Positions 62,624 through 64,000 of a stretch of 64,000 nt of DNA are shown here, one piece after another. The position numbers and the translations under genes are program-made. The DNA lies in contig CAZSUN010000001.1 in NCBI GenBank assembly GCA_964610045.1, positions 1 to 64,000 on the forward strand. Direction: 5' to 3'. Below the pieces are notes generated by a model, which worked only from the letters and a program-made list of their open reading frames with translations, was not told the DNA's origin and did not search any database. The stretch comes from JACCYX01 sp964610045 (GTDB lineage: Bacteria > Chloroflexota > Chloroflexia > Thermomicrobiales > UBA6265). Numbering within the stretch: position 1 is the first letter of the stretch; each line of letters opens with the position of its first letter.

Positions 62624-63223
62624 TTACTGGCGGGAGCAGGAGTCCCAGAGCCCTTCGTCGTCGTCCTGCGCGATTTCCTGTGCCTCGGCGAGGACATCGT
62701 CGTAGAGATCATCTGGTGGGTACGAACGGGCAACCGCGTATCCACCCAGAACGAGGATCTCCGAGATGAGGTAGGCGTCGCCGGTCTCCTCATCGACGAT
62801 GAACAGGTGACGCAACCGCCGCCCGTTGTCGTCCTCGTCGGAGATGTCCTGCTGGGACCAGACGATCGTGCCCACGGGCAAGAGCTCGATCATGAACGCC
62901 TTGGCTTCCGGTCCGTAGCATTCCTCATCAGTCCACGGTCCATCCATTTCCGGCGCCTGGATGCCGATGATGCGCGTGTTGTAGTACCAGTCGTCCCTCG
63001 GATACGTCAGCCGAACCGTATCGCCATCAGTGACAGAGTGGACGACCATTTCCTCGGCGTCGTCGGGGAGTTCCCAGGGAAGCGCGCCGTGGGACATCGG
63101 ATTGACGTCGTCTCCGGCAGGTTTCGGGTCACCGGCCGCGGCGGCCAGTGGACTCGACATCGAGACCAGCAGCGTCGAGAACATGATCGCGGTGGTCAGC
63201 AAACGTTGCCCGGGAAAATGCAT
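62624..63223 (-). CDS. Secreted staphylococcal-nuclease-fold protein
   Basis: A 199-residue SNase-like (TNase) domain protein with an N-terminal Sec-type signal peptide (LLTTAIMFSTLLVSMSSPLAAAA, cut after about residue 30). In the nuclease fold DGDTVRL, NTRIIGIQAPEMDG, GPEAKAFMIELL and NGRRLRHLFI are seen. The Arg and Glu of the catalytic triad (35 and 43 in S. aureus) and a C-terminal Arg are present, but the Asp40-Thr41 pair of the calcium site reads Gln-Ala. Activity is therefore uncertain. The C terminus is acidic (DDLYDDVLAEAQEIAQDDDE). The ATG at 63223 follows AGGATCG. Confidence 0.85.
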   Translation of the reverse strand: MHFPGQRLLTTAIMFSTLLVSMSSPLAAAAGDPKPAGDDVNPMSHGALPWELPDDAEEMVVHSVTDGDTVRLTYPRDDWYYNTRIIGIQAPEMDGPWTDEECYGPEAKAFMIELLPVGTIVWSQQDISDEDDNGRRLRHLFIVDEETGDAYLISEILVLGGYAVARSYPPDDLYDDVLAEAQEIAQDDDEGLWDSCSRQ

Positions 63224-63321
63224 GGTGGATCGATCCTGAAATATCGTGGTTCGGCTCGTCGACACGGCTAACGCCACTATACCCACCAATACGGGGTTCT
63301 GGTAGGATGCGCTCGACATAT

Positions 63322-63400
63322 CGCGCCAGGGGTGCCCCGGAGGGGGCTGAGATTACACCCTCGGAACCTGATCCGGTTGATACCGGCGGAGGAAGGCGCG
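63322..63400 (+). promoter_or_regulatory. TPP riboswitch (THI element)
   Basis: Thiamine pyrophosphate aptamer. P1 is CGCGCC (63322-63327) with GGCGCG (63395-63400). The conserved blocks AGGGGTGC (63328-63335), CTGAGA (63347-63352), ACCTGAT (63366-63372), GATACCGGCG (63379-63388) and GGAGGAAGG (63388-63396) are in the correct order. It lies about 80 nt before the ThiE-like start codon. Binding of TPP would favour the terminator at 63424, lowering expression. Confidence 0.93.
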
Positions 63401-63423
63401 GCGAAAACGGCAGGTGCCTTTTC

Positions 63424-63461
63424 ACCGCGTTTCCCGTATCCGGGGCGCGGTGTTTTCGTTT
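63424..63461 (+). terminator. Expression-platform terminator of the TPP riboswitch
   Basis: A stem around ACCGCG...CGCGGT (63424-63429 with 63446-63451, with an inner CCCG/CGGG) is followed by GTTTTCGTTTT. The upstream segment GCGAAAAC (about 63401-63408) could pair with GTTTTCG (63452-63458) and act as an alternative antiterminator. The pairing choice was drawn by eye. Confidence 0.65.
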
Positions 63462-63478
63462 TGACGGGGGTGATCGAG

Positions 63479-64000
63479 ATGGCCTCGCAACTTCATGTCC
63501 AGGTGGTATCGGGGCGATTGCGGCCGGTCGATAAGAGTCTGCCGCTGCTGCGGTCGGTCCTGGAGGCGGGTGTCGACACCGTCCGGTTGCGCGACGAACC
63601 TGCCGGCCTCCAGGCGCTGATCAAAGCCTGGAAGGAGGCAGGTGACTGGGATCGCGACCGGTTCGTGGTCAACGATGCGGCGAAGGTCGCCGGGACGTTT
63701 GGGGTCAGGTGGCTCAACCTGCCGGCTCGCTGGCTGGACCAGACGCCTCCATTCGGGAAATTCGCGCGGATTGGGATGTCCGTGCATTCCGTGACCGAGG
63801 CGATCGAGGCCGAATCCCTTGGGGTCGATGTCGTCACGTTTGGTCAGGTTTTCGCCTCGTCGTCGCATCCAGGTGAGGTGGCTCGCGGACTGGACGAGCT
63901 CGCCGAGGTGGTCGATCGCCTGAGCATCCCGGTGATCGCCATTGGCGGCGTTACCCACCGCAATGTCGACCAGGTCCTGGCAACCGGTGTGGCTGGTGTT
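63479..64000 (+). CDS. ThiE/TenI-like thiamine phosphate synthase family protein, cut by window end
   Basis: At least 174 residues of a ThiE/TenI TIM-barrel protein. ThiE joins HMP-PP and the thiazole phosphate, while TenI tautomerises the thiazole. Shared features are IGMSVHSVTEA, GVDVVTFGQVFAS and IPVIAIGGVTHRN. The typical catalytic and phosphate sites differ: VRLRDEP replaces QLRxK, VVNDAAKVA replaces INDRxDxA, and the HLGQxD segment reads WLNLPARW. A TenI-like or other divergent role is therefore possible. The ATG at 63479 has GGGGGTGAT 7 nt upstream. It is controlled by the TPP riboswitch. No stop is reached before the window ends. Confidence 0.88.
   Translation, partial: MASQLHVQVVSGRLRPVDKSLPLLRSVLEAGVDTVRLRDEPAGLQALIKAWKEAGDWDRDRFVVNDAAKVAGTFGVRWLNLPARWLDQTPPFGKFARIGMSVHSVTEAIEAESLGVDVVTFGQVFASSSHPGEVARGLDELAEVVDRLSIPVIAIGGVTHRNVDQVLATGVAGV

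Overview
The window is a 64 kb piece of a high-GC bacterial chromosome from a draft assembly: two runs of exactly 100 N (4476-4575 and 29462-29561) mark scaffold joins. The gene content suggests a member of the Chloroflexota, most likely near the class Thermomicrobia. The reasons are an F-type ATPase operon end, RNase Y followed by a SpoVS-domain protein, an OpcA-type G6PDH partner inside a pentose-phosphate operon, an orphan TrpB2, Tat-exported family 5 solute-binding proteins and several M20D amidohydrolases. The placement is inference; no rRNA or other phylogenetic marker is present. I see no tRNA, rRNA, CRISPR array, prophage or intact insertion sequence.

Layout from left to right. 1-1545: end of the atp operon (atpD partial, atpC, terminator). 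1580-2513: a TacA/TacT-type antitoxin-acetyltransferase pair with palindromic operators. 3117-4457: murA, carrying Asp where the fosfomycin-target Cys is expected. 4901-10890: a stand-alone receiver, a polyprenol-phosphate-mannose-synthase-like GT2, a YcaQ-type DNA glycosylase, a GH29 fucosidase, a NYN-LOTUS protein and a GNAT enzyme. 11154-16901: rny, then spoVS-PHP-ispD-ispF-dtd-membrane protein, the last five genes joined by four successive 4-bp overlaps. 17055-22103: YyaL, proC, a cystathionine gamma-synthase/lyase and a DUF1992 protein. 22285-27153: two RelBE-like toxin-antitoxin pairs bracketing an MFS carrier, an orphan TrpB2 and a metallo-beta-lactamase-fold hydrolase. 27343-32804: an M81 (MlrC-like) peptidase, a GNAT gene cut by an assembly gap, and a DEAD-box helicase with a leader of about 475 nt.

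33456-43656 (minus strand) is a near-complete pentose-phosphate operon transcribed tkt-tal-gnd-zwf-opcA-pgl-rpiA-PAP2. 43818-46558 holds a flippase-like membrane protein and a translationally coupled merR / flavin reductase / unknown gene set. 46559-47053 is a structured, repeat-rich intergenic region. 47489-52483 contains four tandem M20D amidohydrolases that fall by eye into two pairs. 52958-62445 is a LacI-controlled locus: a promoter flanked by two LacI-type palindromes, the repressor, a complete Dpp/Opp-type ABC importer, then a Gfo/Idh/MocA dehydrogenase and an IolE-like isomerase. Taken together the amidohydrolases and the importer could take up and hydrolyse an acylated or amide-linked substrate, but this link rests on adjacency only. 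The window closes with a secreted nuclease-fold protein and a TPP riboswitch in front of a divergent ThiE/TenI-type gene cut by the window end.

Two kinds of small intergenic element recur: palindromic units beginning GTAGGG (22194, 46721, 51172, partial copies elsewhere) and a roughly 30-nt GAGCT-GTCCTGAGGCGAAG unit (2791, 16962). They look like genome-wide dispersed repeats of this lineage.
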